From Dichotomopilus funicola (lineage: Eukaryota; Ascomycota; Sordariomycetes; Sordariales; Chaetomiaceae): DNA of 64,000 nt. Below, piece by piece: positions 1-10,523 of this stretch (the first letter of the stretch is position 1; the number at the start of each line of letters is the position of its first letter). The notes below the pieces were generated by a model. That model was not told the DNA's origin, ran no database searches, and saw only the letters and a program-made list of their open reading frames with translations. A program made the translations under genes and the position numbers. The stretch is from positions 186,001 through 250,000 of the forward strand of contig NW_026944030.1 in NCBI RefSeq assembly GCF_033296635.1, read 5' to 3'.

Positions 1-2516
1 CGAAGGAACGACTCGGAGGGTTTGGCGGCCAGCTCTCTTTCTCTCCCTTGACTGGTTTCTGGGCCAGGCCACAATGTGGGATTTATGTTTCTTTCTTTCG
101 CTCTCTTCGGTCCTCTCTTCGAGGGCCAGCAAGGGTTGTAATGATTTCTCGGGTTTCCCGAAAACCCAGCGAACTGTTTTGTGTCCATTCGCGAGATCCA
201 GGGTTATTTTTCGGTTTCTCCACCCGATCGAGCAGGGTTCTTGGCATCTCGCTCCGAGGTGTTTTCTGGAAAGACAGTGCGGCGATCTGTGTGTCCAGGC
301 CCTTTTGTTGTTGACGGAGTTGTTTCCAAATCCGGTGGGAACGATGTTTGGCACCGGCAGGCACACCACCCAGAGGCGCTGCCGCAGTGCACGAACTGAG
401 CAGCCACCCCCAAAAATCGCAAAAAAGGGAGGGAATGGAGCGACTTCACATTGTTCGAACGGATCGCAAGGGCTCGGGGCATGGAGAAAACCAGCAAACG
501 ACAAAGCCGTCGTGAAGGGAAGAAAAAGGGCGCAGTTTGAGGGCTGCGGGACGCGCCGCAGCGGGAGAGGAAAGGGATTCGCCTCGACGGGCCCCCAACT
601 TGCGGGTTTTTACTGATATACCGCGGGCGGTCGGTCAAAATGCTAAGCCTCCACTGGTTGTTCGACGCCTGGAGGTTGGTGGGCGGCAGACTCCGTGTAC
701 ACAGTAATATCATGTTGGTTCACCTGCCCGGCGGAATCTGGCATGCATGTCCGAGTTGCCTCGACTCCGATGAAGGGAGCAGACGGATTGCAACTTGAGA
801 GTTGAGTTTGCGTGTTGGCTACCACGTCAATTTAAGGCTAGAGCAGCATCCAACGTCCAACAACCGCAGGACGAGCTTCCAGTGGCCACGGCAAACTCAG
901 TCGCCCTCGGGGCCGATTGATTGGCAGCAATGGGAGGGAGCTTGCGAACCAACAATAGCCCACGATACCCAATTATGTTTTTCTTGGGGCCGAACAGAGG
1001 TGATTGGGACTCCAACGCAACACAAACAAAATTGTTTTAGAAAAAGGCGGGGTTGTTGGAGCTCCAGCATTTCACCATGAAACACCTCGTCAAAGGGACA
1101 CCTTGCTGTCGCCATCAACGAGGTCAAGGTCACGATCCTCGTGTGTCCTGCACAGATCGGCCCCGATCAGCCTTCTTTTTCTGCGTGTTTTTGCACTGCA
1201 ACCCTCGGGTCCAAACTCTCGGAGCGACAACCCTGGACACGACTTGGTCGAGGCCCCAGCGGCGGGGCTCGCTATCACGCAACGGGGACCAGGGAGGGGG
1301 TGTGAGATCCCTGCCAGGGCATGGCCTGCGGTTCCACCCCCCCTCCACAACGGACGAAGGCACTGCATTGCGTGGTTCCTCGCCAGGCACAGCATCCCTC
1401 CATCCCAACCAGGCTGCTTCAGGGCTAGGGCGGAGAAGAGGAGGGACGGGACGAACAACAAATCGACATGGAGGGGGGGGTTCCACGCGATCCGAACGCG
1501 TCGAGGTTTGTGTGTCAGTTGTGTGGTTACTACATTTAGCCGGGTCGCCCACATCGAGTCGGACTGGGGCCGACGAATACCAGATTTTGTTTCTTTTGCT
1601 TTTTTCTTTCTTACCCTCCACTTACAGTCACTTACTCACACTCACTCACCCACTCACTCACCAGCTCGAGCTGTGAGAGGATATCCTTCTTTTCCCCTTC
1701 TCCAGTCCCACCTGCTTGCTTGGGCAAGAAAGTAACACAACGGGTTTCTCGCCACTGTCTGTCGGCTGTCAGCGTCTTCCGCCCACATTCACACATCTTA
1801 CTTTTTTTCCTCTGGAATATATCACGGCTCTCAACCCGCCAATTCAGCCTTGTCCCTCATTTTTTCCGCCTTTCGTCCGCCTTGGATATTCAGCGGCCTC
1901 CCCTCTTTTAAGACCGGATTCGACATCCACATATCGAACATCACTGCCTGATTTGCCTCGACCTTCAGCCCGGTTTTCTTTCCCTCCACTGCCTTATCCG
2001 GGCTTCGATACAAGACGGCATAAGAGACCTGGTAATTCCCATCACCATTACCGTGGTCTCGGCGTCAGATCCAGTGACCCAGTCACATGAAGACGGCTGA
2101 TAAAACCAGCAAACCCGGCTTTATTATCTCAGTACCGCGCACCCCCTTCTTCCCCTCAACCACGGCGGTTGACCGGGAAGCTTCTCTTATTCCGCCACTT
2201 ATCCACTATCCACCTTCGTTATCGTCATTGGAGCTTGCTTTGGGGCCTTTCGTGAGAAGAGAAAGGAAGGAAACAGGCGGTCAGATCCAGTGCTGCAGCA
2301 GGCGAGTTTCCCAGACGGCTACACGCAGGCCTCCGTTTGCCCTCCATTCACCGCATCCGAAAACCAGGCGCACTCAAGGGAAGACCTTCGACATATCACA
2401 CGTCGTCAGGCTCCGCCAGGACTTGTCTCACACACTCGTCCCGAGCATTTTAGGATATCGGGAGGTTTGAAAATCAACACAACAACAACAGCCACAACGG
2501 CTTCCACCACGGGCAC
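1..2516. other. left-edge non-coding stretch upstream of the membrane-protein gene
   Basis: No reading frame here shows a recognisable family. The longest open frames (for example 1004-1735 on the plus strand) are low in structure and contradict one another across strands. From about 1590 to 2500 the plus strand is pyrimidine-rich, and a CACT/CACTC microsatellite lies around 1626-1662, which fits a long promoter and 5' leader for the gene starting at 2517. The first 1.5 kb may belong to the promoter or UTR of a gene beyond the left edge. Confidence 0.5.
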
Positions 2517-4043
2517 ATGGCGATATCTCCCAACGTCCCAGCCGCGCTGGGCGCGATAGCTTTCTTCCCAACGACAGCAATATTCGGCATCCACATCATC
2601 TTGGCCCGATCACCTCAAGACCGGGCACCATCAGTGAGGGCCGCGGCCATCGCGGCCACCATTTTCCAAGGCGCTCTCTTTGTTTCTCTTCCCTTTCTCA
2701 GTCTATCCCACGTCGTTCCATGGGCGCCTAGTACCCGGTGGAAGGTTGCAAGGAGGATATGGTTCGCCGCAGGCCTCGGGCTATGTGCCGTGGCGTCCGT
2801 TGTTTCGGTGGCGAGCATCGTGTGTCTCAGCCAGGTGGTGAACGACCCACGCAGCACGATATTGAGGCTAGGGGCGCAGGACTTCTTGGTGGGCTCTTCG
2901 GTTGCGTTGGGATTCGCGTTTGCGACGCAGCTGGCTTTCTTTGTGTTTCACTTCCTTGCGGGAAGGTCGCTCAAGTCTCGCTCAGATGCTGCGAGGTTGA
3001 GCGAGCACGTCAACAGTAGACTGGGACCACGGATCAAGACCGTACCGTACCACAACACGGCGACCCCGGCTTTGGCTAGCAAGGAGCGCAGCAGCCGCTC
3101 GTTCGACTCTCAGACGCCGCCTGGTTCAAGCGCGGGCCGCTCAACGGCCGAGACGGTGAATTCGACTTTCTCCCAAGCCATCCGCCCCATCACATCCAAG
3201 ACTCGCTTACTCTCCACCACCAGCCGTCGGTCGTCTCATCGGCCGGCGTCTCTCGACACGCTTGGTTCGCAACGGGAGCGCCAATCCCGCTTTTCCGAGG
3301 TCGGCTTCGACTCCTGGGATACCTCGGCTGTCGACCCGGAAAACCGTCAGACAGTCCTCGAGTCGTCGTCCCCGAAACCGAGCCGTTTCCTCGAGACCAT
3401 CCCTGCCAGCCCGACCACCAGCCGCAGCCCTAGTCCCGGCAACACCAGTGAGATCCTCGAGCCACCACAGGCGAGGCGTCGCAGCCGCAGCTACAGTCCC
3501 GTATCCACCCGCACCATCCACGCGCAACGCGCCGCATTCCCCGCGCTGCCCTCACCTCCCATCACCACGACCCCATCAACCCCCACCGCCTCCTCAACTC
3601 CAGCAACAGCGGCAGACGAAAGCGAAGCCCACATCCACCCGCTCTTCCGCTCCGGTTCGCCAGCCCCGCCGAGCGCCACGCCCGGTACGGTGGTCGTTGC
3701 GGCCCCTAACGCGGGACAGGTGATCTCCACGTCGGATAAGCACAGCATCCGTAGTATTCAGAGCCTGCGGCGGCTGCGCAGCGAGAGCCAGCCGCAGGTG
3801 CCGAGCCCGCTGAGTAGGGCGAATTCGTGTGAGTCGTTTCTGCAGGCGGGTGCAGCGTCAGGGCGGGGGAGGTCGAGGTCGGGGTCGCCGGAGTTGAGGG
3901 AGGAAGAAGAAGAGGAGGAGGAAGAGGAGAAGGGAAAGGAGAAAATGGAGGGGAAGGAGGAGGAGGATGAAGAGCGCATGATGACACCGCCGATTCCGGA
4001 TTATGTGCTCAATGCTGGGCTGGAGACCGGGTTGAGGGGTTGA
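2517..4043 (+). CDS. four-span membrane protein with long disordered Ser/Pro-rich tail, unknown function
   Basis: Uninterrupted 508-residue frame starting at the first ATG after a pyrimidine- and CAACA-rich leader. The first ~145 residues contain four hydrophobic segments (about 8-30, 42-62, 82-104 and 118-142). The rest is low complexity: Ser/Pro/Thr/Arg-rich up to about residue 455, then an acidic Glu run, ending in the compact sequence IPDYVLNAG. This gives a small multi-span module with a long cytosolic tail that is probably phosphorylated. I do not recognise a named family, and it resembles conserved hypothetical membrane proteins of filamentous fungi. No introns are needed. The tail composition gives no functional clue, so a role in a specific membrane cannot be claimed. 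Confidence 0.75.
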   Translation: MAISPNVPAALGAIAFFPTTAIFGIHIILARSPQDRAPSVRAAAIAATIFQGALFVSLPFLSLSHVVPWAPSTRWKVARRIWFAAGLGLCAVASVVSVASIVCLSQVVNDPRSTILRLGAQDFLVGSSVALGFAFATQLAFFVFHFLAGRSLKSRSDAARLSEHVNSRLGPRIKTVPYHNTATPALASKERSSRSFDSQTPPGSSAGRSTAETVNSTFSQAIRPITSKTRLLSTTSRRSSHRPASLDTLGSQRERQSRFSEVGFDSWDTSAVDPENRQTVLESSSPKPSRFLETIPASPTTSRSPSPGNTSEILEPPQARRRSRSYSPVSTRTIHAQRAAFPALPSPPITTTPSTPTASSTPATAADESEAHIHPLFRSGSPAPPSATPGTVVVAAPNAGQVISTSDKHSIRSIQSLRRLRSESQPQVPSPLSRANSCESFLQAGAASGRGRSRSGSPELREEEEEEEEEEKGKEKMEGKEEEDEERMMTPPIPDYVLNAGLETGLRG

Positions 4044-4156
4044 GTTGAGTTGAGTCTGTTAAGAGCTTGGGATTATAAGAGCTTAGGAATTGGGCAAGCA
4101 ACCTGGCTTGCCAATGTCGGGGAACACCCATGATGATTCATGACTTTGATACCCTG

Positions 4157-4172
4157 GGTCGGTCGGTCGGTC
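4157..4172. repeat. (GGTC)4 microsatellite
   Basis: Four perfect tandem GGTC units in the 3' flank of the membrane-protein gene. Confidence 0.9.
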
Positions 4173-4740
4173 GGGCTCACGGGTATCTGAAAAACCTTTT
4201 TGTTTGTTTTGGGGAGATATGAACGGGATTTTGGGTATGATGGTTAGAGGTGCGGAGCTGGGGGGATGATACCAAAGAGGAATTGATACTTAGCGCGGCG
4301 TTGGATTTGGACGGAGGGAAGGGAAGAAGAAAGGCGATAGGGGGCCCATCGCCCGATGATGACCTTGGAGTTACGAGTATAGAAAGAGTGAATTCATTTT
4401 GATTAAACTGAACCGGTGGATTGTGCGCTCTGAGAATGCTACAGAGAAACGTGGGAGTCCCAATTGGTTATTTTAGAATTTCTCGGCTCTATAAAGGCAC
4501 AAATTTCATTCGACACATGCAATGGATACTTTCATTGTTTCCTTGTCTCGATGATGCGTTGTTGGTGTTGAAGAAGGGACCTGTCCGAGTGGGGCATCGC
4601 GAGGCACCCCGCTGGCCAAAGCAAAGAACATGTGCGGGCGCCAAAGCCCACAGCTGCTAGGCGTCAGCGGCCGCGTGCCCCCCAAATTCCCCACTCTTTT
4701 GCTCCAAAACGGGCTTGGCTGTCTGCTGCCTTCTTCTACT

Positions 4741-4749
4741 TTTGCCACA
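4741..4749 (-). promoter_or_regulatory. PACE-like element upstream of RAD23
   Basis: TTTGCCACA on the plus strand differs at one base from the complement of the yeast proteasome-associated control element GGTGGCAAA, which is bound by Rpn4. It lies about 174 nt before the RAD23 ATG, and RAD23 is a PACE-type target in yeast. Whether an Rpn4-like factor uses this site in filamentous fungi is not known from the sequence, and an 8/9 match can arise by chance. Confidence 0.25.
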
Positions 4750-4922
4750 TCAACCGCCATAACTACTACCCACCCTTCAGAAGACAACCTCCAGCTCTCC
4801 AAAAACAACCTCAACGGCCCTCCGAACCCAAAATCCTTCCCGGTTCTAACACATCGCGGACCCATTTCCCGATTCTTTTTCCTTACGAGTTAGATAATCG
4901 GCGACGACCCAGATTGCCCATC

Positions 4923-6715
4923 ATGAAGGTGACGTTCAAGGTACGGTTGGCCCGTTCGTTGTTTAGCTGTGCTTCGCAGCGATAGCTCTCGCTTCTTGCC
5001 CAAGCGCACCCCAACCCCGCGCTCCCCAATGTACCGGTGCCTCGGCGCAACTGCCTCGCCGAATTTCTCACCACATTCTGTGTCTCGCTACGATATTCCA
5101 ATATTGACTTGATGGGTTGCTTGGTTTTTTAGGATCTGAAGCAGCAAAAGTTCGTGCTCGAGGTCGAGCCGACCGATCTTGTAGGTTCCCTCAACGCTTT
5201 TACCCCTCTTCGTGTCTTCGCCGGCCAAACAAACATGCGCTCGGGCTTCCGCCTCGGCCCGGTTGTCCTGCCACTACGAAATGCGCTTTGGCCCGATATT
5301 CCGACCGAGCGATACCCGCGACTTATGAAGGACGGAATACCGGAACGAAGAGCGTCGAAGATTGGAGTTGCGTCCGCTGAAGTTGAGATGCTGACAAGCT
5401 CCTAGATCTCGGCTGTCAAGCAGAGGATTTCGGAGGAGCGGGGCTGGGATCCTAAGCTCCAGAAGCTGATTTACTCCGGTATGTCGAGCTGTACCTTGAG
5501 ATGTGTTGTTGTGTGAGTTGTTAGCTTACTCTGGTGTCTTTTAGGCAAGATTCTCAAAGATGAGGACACCGTCGAGACCTACAAGATTGAGGAGAAGGGC
5601 TTCGTTGTCTGTGTCGTGAACAAGGTACGTGCGACAAAACAGCCATTGGCCCAGCGTGGTTGTCATTGCTAACGGTGTTTTCTGTTTATAGCCCAAGCCG
5701 GCTCCTGCTGCCGCTGCCACTGCCGCGGCGTCGTCTTCGTCCGCCGTTCCCGCGACACCCGCTCCCGCGCAAGCGTCTACCCCGGCCGCTCCGGCCGCCC
5801 CCGCACAGTCTTCCGGCACCGCCCCTGCGGCCCCGTCCACACCGACCCCGAACCGAGCTGCCGCTCCTGAGGCGGCATCCAATGACCCAAATGCTTTGGC
5901 TATGGGCCAGCAGCGCGCAGAGGCCATTGCCAACATGGAGGCCATGGGCTTTGAGCGCTCGCAGATCGACGCGGCCATGCGCGCTGCGTTCTTTAACCCG
6001 GATCGTGCGGTTGAGTATCTCCTGACGGTATGTTTCCTCCCCGTTGTTGTTGTTATTGTTGTCTGTGAGTGCTCGGTGGGTGGTGCTAATACTCCGGTTG
6101 TGACAGGGCATTCCCGACCATCTTCAACAATCCTCGAGTTCCCGCCAAGCTGCGCCGGCCGCATCCTCTCCCGCTCCGGCCGCTGCTGCCGCTACCGGTG
6201 GCAACGCCGATGATGAGTCCAACGTGAACCTCTTCGATCTCGCGGCCCAGCAAGGGCGTGGCTCCGGTGCGCGTGGGGGTGGTGGCGCCGACGCTGCTGC
6301 TGCTGCTGCGGCCGCTGGCGGTGGTGGAGAGGGCCTTGGGGACCTTGAGGGGCTCCGAGCCAACGCACAGTTCCAACAACTTCGCCAATTGGTCCAGCAA
6401 CAGCCCCAGATGCTCGAACCTATTCTGCAACAGCTCGGCGCCGGTAACCCTCAGCTCGCCCAACTGATCGCCCAGAACCCCGAGCAGTTCCTCTCCCTCC
6501 TTAGTGAGGCGGGTGGAGACGACGATGCCCCGCTCCCGCCCGGAGCCCACCAGATCTCCGTCACCGAGGAAGAGCGCGACGCCATTGAGAGGCTTACCCG
6601 TCTAGGGTTCACACAAGACCAGGCTATCCAAGCTTACTTTGCCTGCGACAAGAACGAGGAGCTCGCCGCGAATTTCCTCTTTGACCAGCCCGATGATGAC
6701 GAGGACATGCATTGA
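4923..6715 (+). CDS. rad23: RAD23 ubiquitin-receptor / nucleotide excision repair protein
   Basis: Proteasome shuttle factor and partner of the Rad4/XPC damage sensor. Six exons restore a continuous frame: 4923-4940, 5133-5180, 5406-5478, 5545-5624, 5692-6027, 6107-6715 (387 residues; yeast Rad23 is 398). The order is classical. A ubiquitin-like domain covers residues 1-73 (starts MKVTFK, contains KLIYSGKILKD). An Ala/Pro-rich linker follows, then UBA1 at about 144-186, an STI1/XPC-binding helical domain at about 270-318 (Gln/Leu-rich, AQLIAQNPEQFL), and UBA2 at about 337-377. The tail is acidic (DDDEDMH). The ubiquitin-like domain is split by four introns, one of them 225 nt, and the first exon encodes only six residues. 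The start is fixed by the beta-grasp N-terminus. Confidence 0.96.
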
Positions 6716-7963
6716 TCTCTCTCCTTATAATCGTGCTTTGGAGTTAATAGGTGGAAAGGGTTTATGATTCCCGGTCGTTTTCCTTTTTCTTTTTCACCCC
6801 TCTTTGCGATCTCTCATCGTAGGGATCAGAGTGTGACATAGCAAGAAGGGTTGGGACAGGTTGGGCAGGGCTGGGCTGGACAGAGCTGGACGAGCATTAT
6901 TTCCTCATCCTTAGCTAGGGCTGAGCTTCGCGTTCCGTTCCGCTCTTGCACAAGTTAGGGTCGCGGGGACGTTGGGTTGCGTTGGGATTCGTGGGTAAAT
7001 CATGAATGGGAATGATTCGGAATGGACAACGGTTGGACTCAATATAGTTCAGGGGGGCAACTCTCCTCTTTTCTCCCTAGTTGTTGTGGATGGTGGATGG
7101 ACGGGTGGAAGAGAGTGTGACTCTGTTACACGGCGCGATGCATGTCTTTTTTTTTTACGCTCCTCCTCAACTCCCCATTAGAGAAAGCCTCTTGACCACC
7201 CCCGCCTTGGTTTGCAAACTGAACTTGTGACTATGGAACAGCGTGTAAGGTTACGGAGAAGTGGTGTGTCACCGACCGGTGCACTCAGCCTAGCACAAGC
7301 TAGCGAAAACATAATGAAGATGAGTAAGGTATATGTTACTTGGCCCTGCCTATATTCGTAGACGCTTTTAATTACTCGGCGAATTCAGATGTCCTCTCTT
7401 TTCTTTTCGGAAAACAAGGGCCATTGGCATGATACTCATATGTATATGTACCGAGGTAATTTCTGGACCCTATCTAGGTGATGTGTGAAAACATTTGATA
7501 CACAGAGCTACAATGGACTGAACATACCACTCCCTAGCAAGCAGCGGCTTCATGTAATGTATTGCTTTATCCAAGCAAAGGGGGCTGTTACCGTTAATCC
7601 TAGGACTCGATTATAAAAACTCCTCGTACTATCCCCTCCGGCATACATCTTTACCGCGGAGTAGAAAGTGAACCGAAGGGAAACAGGGGTATCGGATATA
7701 TATTGTTTTGACATTTCAAACATAACGATGGGATTTCTCCCCGACTCGTCTTCTTCATTGTTGGCCTGGCTGCGACCAATCGTTAACAATTTCTGCCAGC
7801 GTCAGAAAGACGGGATAGACTCCGTGTAAACAACCACCGACCCCACCGGCCCCGAGATGCACCGCGCGCCGTTACTATAAGTGAAGTCACCCACCCAATG
7901 CGACAAATAACCCCGAGAGATAGAAGAAAGAAAGCATACAGAAGGGCACCCCCCCATAGCTCA
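6716..7963. other. convergent intergenic region between RAD23 and BDP1
   Basis: 1.25 kb between two gene 3' ends. The sequence is AT-richer than the coding neighbours and has a T run near 7147-7156. Short open frames (for example 7550-7789 minus) look random. I see no RNA gene or mobile element. Confidence 0.6.
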
Positions 7964-9850
7964 TCACAACCCCACGGCAGCGGGAGCCTTCTTCTTGCGC
8001 CCTCTACGTCCACCTTTCTTCACCCCCTCCTCATTAACCGCAGTATTCAACTGGGCCAAGACCTCCTCCTTCTTGCGACGGACTTCCTCGGCCTTCTCGT
8101 CCTCGAGGGCTTTCTGTCGCGCCTGGAACTCCTCTTCGGCCTTCCGCTGCTCGGCATAAATAGCCTGGGCCGGCTCATACTCCTGACCAGTGGCGCGCTG
8201 GTACTGCTCCATGTCGATGGCGACCGTCTTTTGGCCGACTAGGGCGGCGGTGATGCGGGCCGGGTTGACGCGCTCTTCGCGGTTGAACTTGAGCTTGATG
8301 TGCTTGCGGGTCTTGCCCTTGAACATGCGGCAGATGGTGTCGAAGTCGGTGCCGAAAGCTTGGAGGGCTTGGTAGAAGAGGTCGGTTTCGTCGTCGGTCC
8401 ATTGTTGGGGTTTGAGGCTGCGGCGGAGGTAGGTGGCTGAGGTGGTGTGGTGGGTGAAGTCGTTTTCTTCGACCTCGACTAGTTCGCCGGCTTCTTCCCG
8501 CGCGCGGGCGTGGCGGTCTACTTGGAGGGAGCGGTGATCGAGGACGATTTCGCCGTCGATGATCTGGTAGGTTTCACCAATGGTGGCTCGGTTCTCGGCG
8601 GGGGTTTCGGCCGATTTGTCATCTTCGCCGTCGGCGGTCTGGGCCGCGGCGACGGGTGTCGGTTGGGCGCTGGTGCTGGTGCTGGGGTTGTTGTTGGAGT
8701 TCGATGATGTGTTCGGTGTTTCGTCGTTGGCACCCGCATCTTCGCCATCTTCACCGGCTTGCTGCCGTTTCCTCCGCTCGTTATATCGGAGACGCTTAGC
8801 GCGCTCACGTTCCATCAGCTCGTCGTGCAAGCTGAATTTCTTCCCAATGTGCATGTCTTTCGCTAGGTCGGCCATCTTGACCTGGGTAATGTCGATTTCG
8901 ACAGTCTCGGCATCCGGCGGTGTCGCCTCGCGTTGTGTCCTCGAAGGTCTCTTTTGGCCTTGCTCGGTATTTTCGTCACCCCGGTCCCCGGCCTCGCCGT
9001 TCTCTGCTGCCGGCCCGCTGCGCTTTCGACTCCGCGTACTCTTTGGTTGGTACCCCTCCTCTCCCGGAAGTGGAGCGGCTCTTCTTCGTGGCCTTTTCTT
9101 TGATGGAGCAGCGGAGTTTTGCTGGGCAGCGTCCCCGTCGTCAGCCGCGGCTGCTGTTCGTTTCCTGCCTCGTTTTGGTTTTGCTGCCTGGGGAGCGTCT
9201 GGTGCGGATTCAGATGCCGTTCCCGTGTTCGATTGTTGGTTCTCGTCGTTAGAAATTCCAGGTTGTGCCGCCCGAGCTTGAACTGGTTGGTCCTCGGCAT
9301 GAGGCGCTGGATGGTCGTTGGTTGAGGTATGTGTCGTAGAACTGGCAGGCTCTTCTGCTGGTGGAGCGGTTGGTGGCGGGGCATCTGTAGGAGCATCGAC
9401 AGTTTGGGCGTCTGATGCGATAGACTCTTCGCTCGGTAGAGTGGTTTGGGATTTTTGCCCCCCGACTTCGGGTGTATCCGGTTGCTTTCCTGGAGCCTCC
9501 TTAACGACCGCTGCAACGGGTTGTTCCTCATCTGCCCGTGTTTCTATGACCGGCGGGGTCAAGCTTGCGCCTGTCTGTGGCCTAGAAACAACTGCAGCCG
9601 AATCGCCCGGCTTCTCCTGTTCCTGTGAGCGATCCTTCGTGCTTGCGGCTTCATCCTCTGTGACGACCGTGCTCGCGGCCGGGTGCGGGGCAGGTTGAGA
9701 TTGCGAGGTCGACGACGGCTCCTGCGGCGTCGGTGTGGTATTCGCCGATGGCTCCGTCGTCGAAGGGCGCGATGGAGGCTGTGGTCCCGGCTTTGCAGCC
9801 GGGCGACGAATTGCAGCCTTCGGTTTGAAGGCGGTTTTCTTGTTCAACAT
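7964..9850 (-). CDS. bdp1: TFIIIB component B'' (Bdp1)
   Basis: RNA polymerase III initiation factor subunit that joins TBP and Brf1 on tRNA and 5S promoters. It is a single 628-residue frame beginning MLNKKTAFKPKAAIRRP, the conserved Bdp1 N-terminus. A long disordered Pro/Ser/Glu-rich half with basic stretches (KPKRGRKR, KKRPRRR) is followed by a helical region (DLAKDMHIGKKFSLHDELMERERAKRLR, about residues 330-357, described by position). The extended SANT/Myb domain is at about 482-530 (QQWTDDETDLFYQALQAFGTD ... GKTRKHIKLKFNREE). A charged coiled coil and a basic tail (KKGGRRGRKKK) close the protein. It is divergently paired with BRE1 across about 670 nt. Confidence 0.93.
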   Translation of the reverse strand: MLNKKTAFKPKAAIRRPAAKPGPQPPSRPSTTEPSANTTPTPQEPSSTSQSQPAPHPAASTVVTEDEAASTKDRSQEQEKPGDSAAVVSRPQTGASLTPPVIETRADEEQPVAAVVKEAPGKQPDTPEVGGQKSQTTLPSEESIASDAQTVDAPTDAPPPTAPPAEEPASSTTHTSTNDHPAPHAEDQPVQARAAQPGISNDENQQSNTGTASESAPDAPQAAKPKRGRKRTAAAADDGDAAQQNSAAPSKKRPRRRAAPLPGEEGYQPKSTRSRKRSGPAAENGEAGDRGDENTEQGQKRPSRTQREATPPDAETVEIDITQVKMADLAKDMHIGKKFSLHDELMERERAKRLRYNERRKRQQAGEDGEDAGANDETPNTSSNSNNNPSTSTSAQPTPVAAAQTADGEDDKSAETPAENRATIGETYQIIDGEIVLDHRSLQVDRHARAREEAGELVEVEENDFTHHTTSATYLRRSLKPQQWTDDETDLFYQALQAFGTDFDTICRMFKGKTRKHIKLKFNREERVNPARITAALVGQKTVAIDMEQYQRATGQEYEPAQAIYAEQRKAEEEFQARQKALEDEKAEEVRRKKEEVLAQLNTAVNEEGVKKGGRRGRKKKAPAAVGL

Positions 9851-10523
9851 TGTGTCGAATTACTGCCCCGCAGCAGCTGGCTCTTTTCGCTCCCGATGGA
9901 AATGCGGGTGGTTGCGCATACCTGGGGGGTTTCGTCGAGGGATGAGGGATCGATTCGTTCCGAAATAAGCCGTAAAGAAAGACGGATGTGGGGAGAATTT
10001 CAGCCCAAGAAACCTCGAAAATAATTTGTTAATTCGAAGACTTTCGAGGAAGGAACGCGTGCTGGATTGAACAAAGTCCCACTTGCAGTGCAGCGCATTT
10101 CTAGGTCGTGTCAGAGGCTTGAAAAGCGGCGCGACGTGGGGCGGAGGTGATAAGACAATTGGCTACTGTGGACTAGGCCCAAAGAGGCCTAGCGCCACGC
10201 CGCAGCAGTGGAAAATGAGCCTTCCTTGGTCGAGATGCAACGCGGCGGACCCGTTCTTTCTCTGGCCGCTGCGGCGCTCTGTGCATTCTCCATTCTGCGT
10301 TCTCCGTTCCAGTCCCAAAACTGCACGCTCCTTTTCACCCTCTTTCGCCTTTCAGCTTCATTTTTCCGAGGGCGCCGCCGAGGTTCACGACGACCGGCTG
10401 CATCTCGTGATTTTTCCTGTATTCACTCTACGATTTTAATTATTCCCTACTCCTTTGTTTTCTTTCCTCTTTCCCCTCACCAAAAATCGACCTTTTTTTC
10501 ACCTCGCTCCTGCGCTTTTTCTG
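9851..10523. other. divergent BDP1/BRE1 promoter region
   Basis: 673 nt between the two start codons. The half next to BRE1 is strongly pyrimidine-rich on the plus strand (10370-10520), typical of a fungal core promoter and leader. No convincing small gene is seen. Confidence 0.6.

Larger units (their letters stand above)
4044..4922. other. intergenic, 3' region of the membrane-protein gene and RAD23 promoter
   Basis: The left part is the terminator side of the upstream gene and holds a perfect four-unit GGTC microsatellite at 4157-4172. The right part, from about 4690, is C-rich and pyrimidine-rich as expected of the RAD23 promoter and leader. It contains the PACE-like 9-mer listed separately. 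I see no coding frame. Confidence 0.6.

Noticed and set aside
1004..1735. 243-codon plus-strand frame near the left edge
   Set aside because: Overlaps equally long frames in other phases, crosses simple repeats and has no recognisable content.
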